Positions 42,763 to 42,850 of a DNA stretch of 42,850 nucleotides are shown piece by piece. Every line of letters starts with the position of its first letter. The stretch's first letter is position 1. Origin of the DNA: Chloroflexota bacterium (lineage in GTDB: Bacteria; Chloroflexota; Anaerolineae; Aggregatilineales; J027); the NCBI GenBank assembly GCA_022616515.1, contig JAKEEQ010000123.1, forward strand, positions 1 through 42,850. The letters are read 5' to 3'. The translations under genes and the position numbers were made by a program. Under the pieces are notes generated by a model. That model was not told where the DNA came from and made no database searches. It was given only the letters and a program-made list of their open reading frames with translations.

Positions 42763-42850
42763 ATGTTGACCAGCCCGAGTCAGGCCGACAGGCAAGGACT
42801 ACGTTAGAGACGAATATATAGGGACGGGTGGGTGACGCTCCAGCCTGCTC

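Noticed and set aside
1..42850. tRNA, rRNA, CRISPR, transposase or phage genes
   Set aside because: None recognised on either strand; no regularly spaced repeats and no DDE or integrase motifs.

Overview
The window reads as one chromosomal stretch of a bacterium, most likely a Chloroflexota (Anaerolineae-like). This is inferred from the mix of a DUF4012 protein, many-PAS cytosolic histidine kinases, Ser/Thr kinase-ATPase-TPR giants and a histidine-kinase-type membrane tail fused to a kinase domain. There is no rRNA or tRNA gene to prove it. No tRNA, rRNA, CRISPR array, transposase or phage gene was seen. Most genes are close to 50-55% GC by eye; the restriction-modification cassette at 17.4-20.3 kb is clearly more AT-rich.

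Layout. (1) 0.2-6.8 kb, minus strand: a sugar oxidoreductase/isomerase pair, then two related PAS histidine kinases. (2) 7.4-17.1 kb, signalling or defence-like region: a GNAT/autoinducer-synthase-like acyltransferase; a membrane-anchored kinase-like protein whose catalytic Asp is replaced by Asn; an HTH-NTPase-TPR STAND protein; a divergent pair of TIR proteins sharing an unnamed N-terminal domain; and a convergent 1204-residue Ser/Thr kinase-AAA-TPR protein. (3) 17.2-20.3 kb: the last 59 codons of a lost FIST-domain gene, then a compact three-gene operon of cytosine-5 methyltransferase, Mig-like T/G-mismatch glycosylase and EcoRII-like endonuclease.

(4) 20.4-36.3 kb, cell-surface polysaccharide region: methyltransferase, polyprenyl-phosphate sugar transferase, NAD epimerase, nucleotide-sugar dehydrogenase, Wzc-like tyrosine kinase with a tyrosine-rich tail, LMW tyrosine phosphatase, WbpM/CapD-like dehydratase, a PD40 propeller protein and a DUF4012 protein. 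Inside it is a small plus-strand operon resembling part of a lasso-peptide maturation set (PqqD-like, B2-like protease, NTP_transf_5 nucleotidyltransferase) followed by a membrane TIR-like protein and an SH3-like fragment that looks frame-broken. No lasso cyclase or precursor is visible. (5) 36.3-42.7 kb: a PAS histidine kinase overlapping a periplasmic-binding-protein-like gene without signal peptide, inorganic pyrophosphatase, acyl-CoA dehydrogenase, a DUF3052 protein with an unknown partner, and an SsnA-like aminohydrolase.

The strongest candidates for something new are the TIR-pair/STAND/pseudokinase/kinase locus (8.0-17.1 kb), the EcoRII-type system carrying a Mig-type repair glycosylase, and the cyclase-less PqqD-B2-nucleotidyltransferase-TIR operon in a capsule locus.
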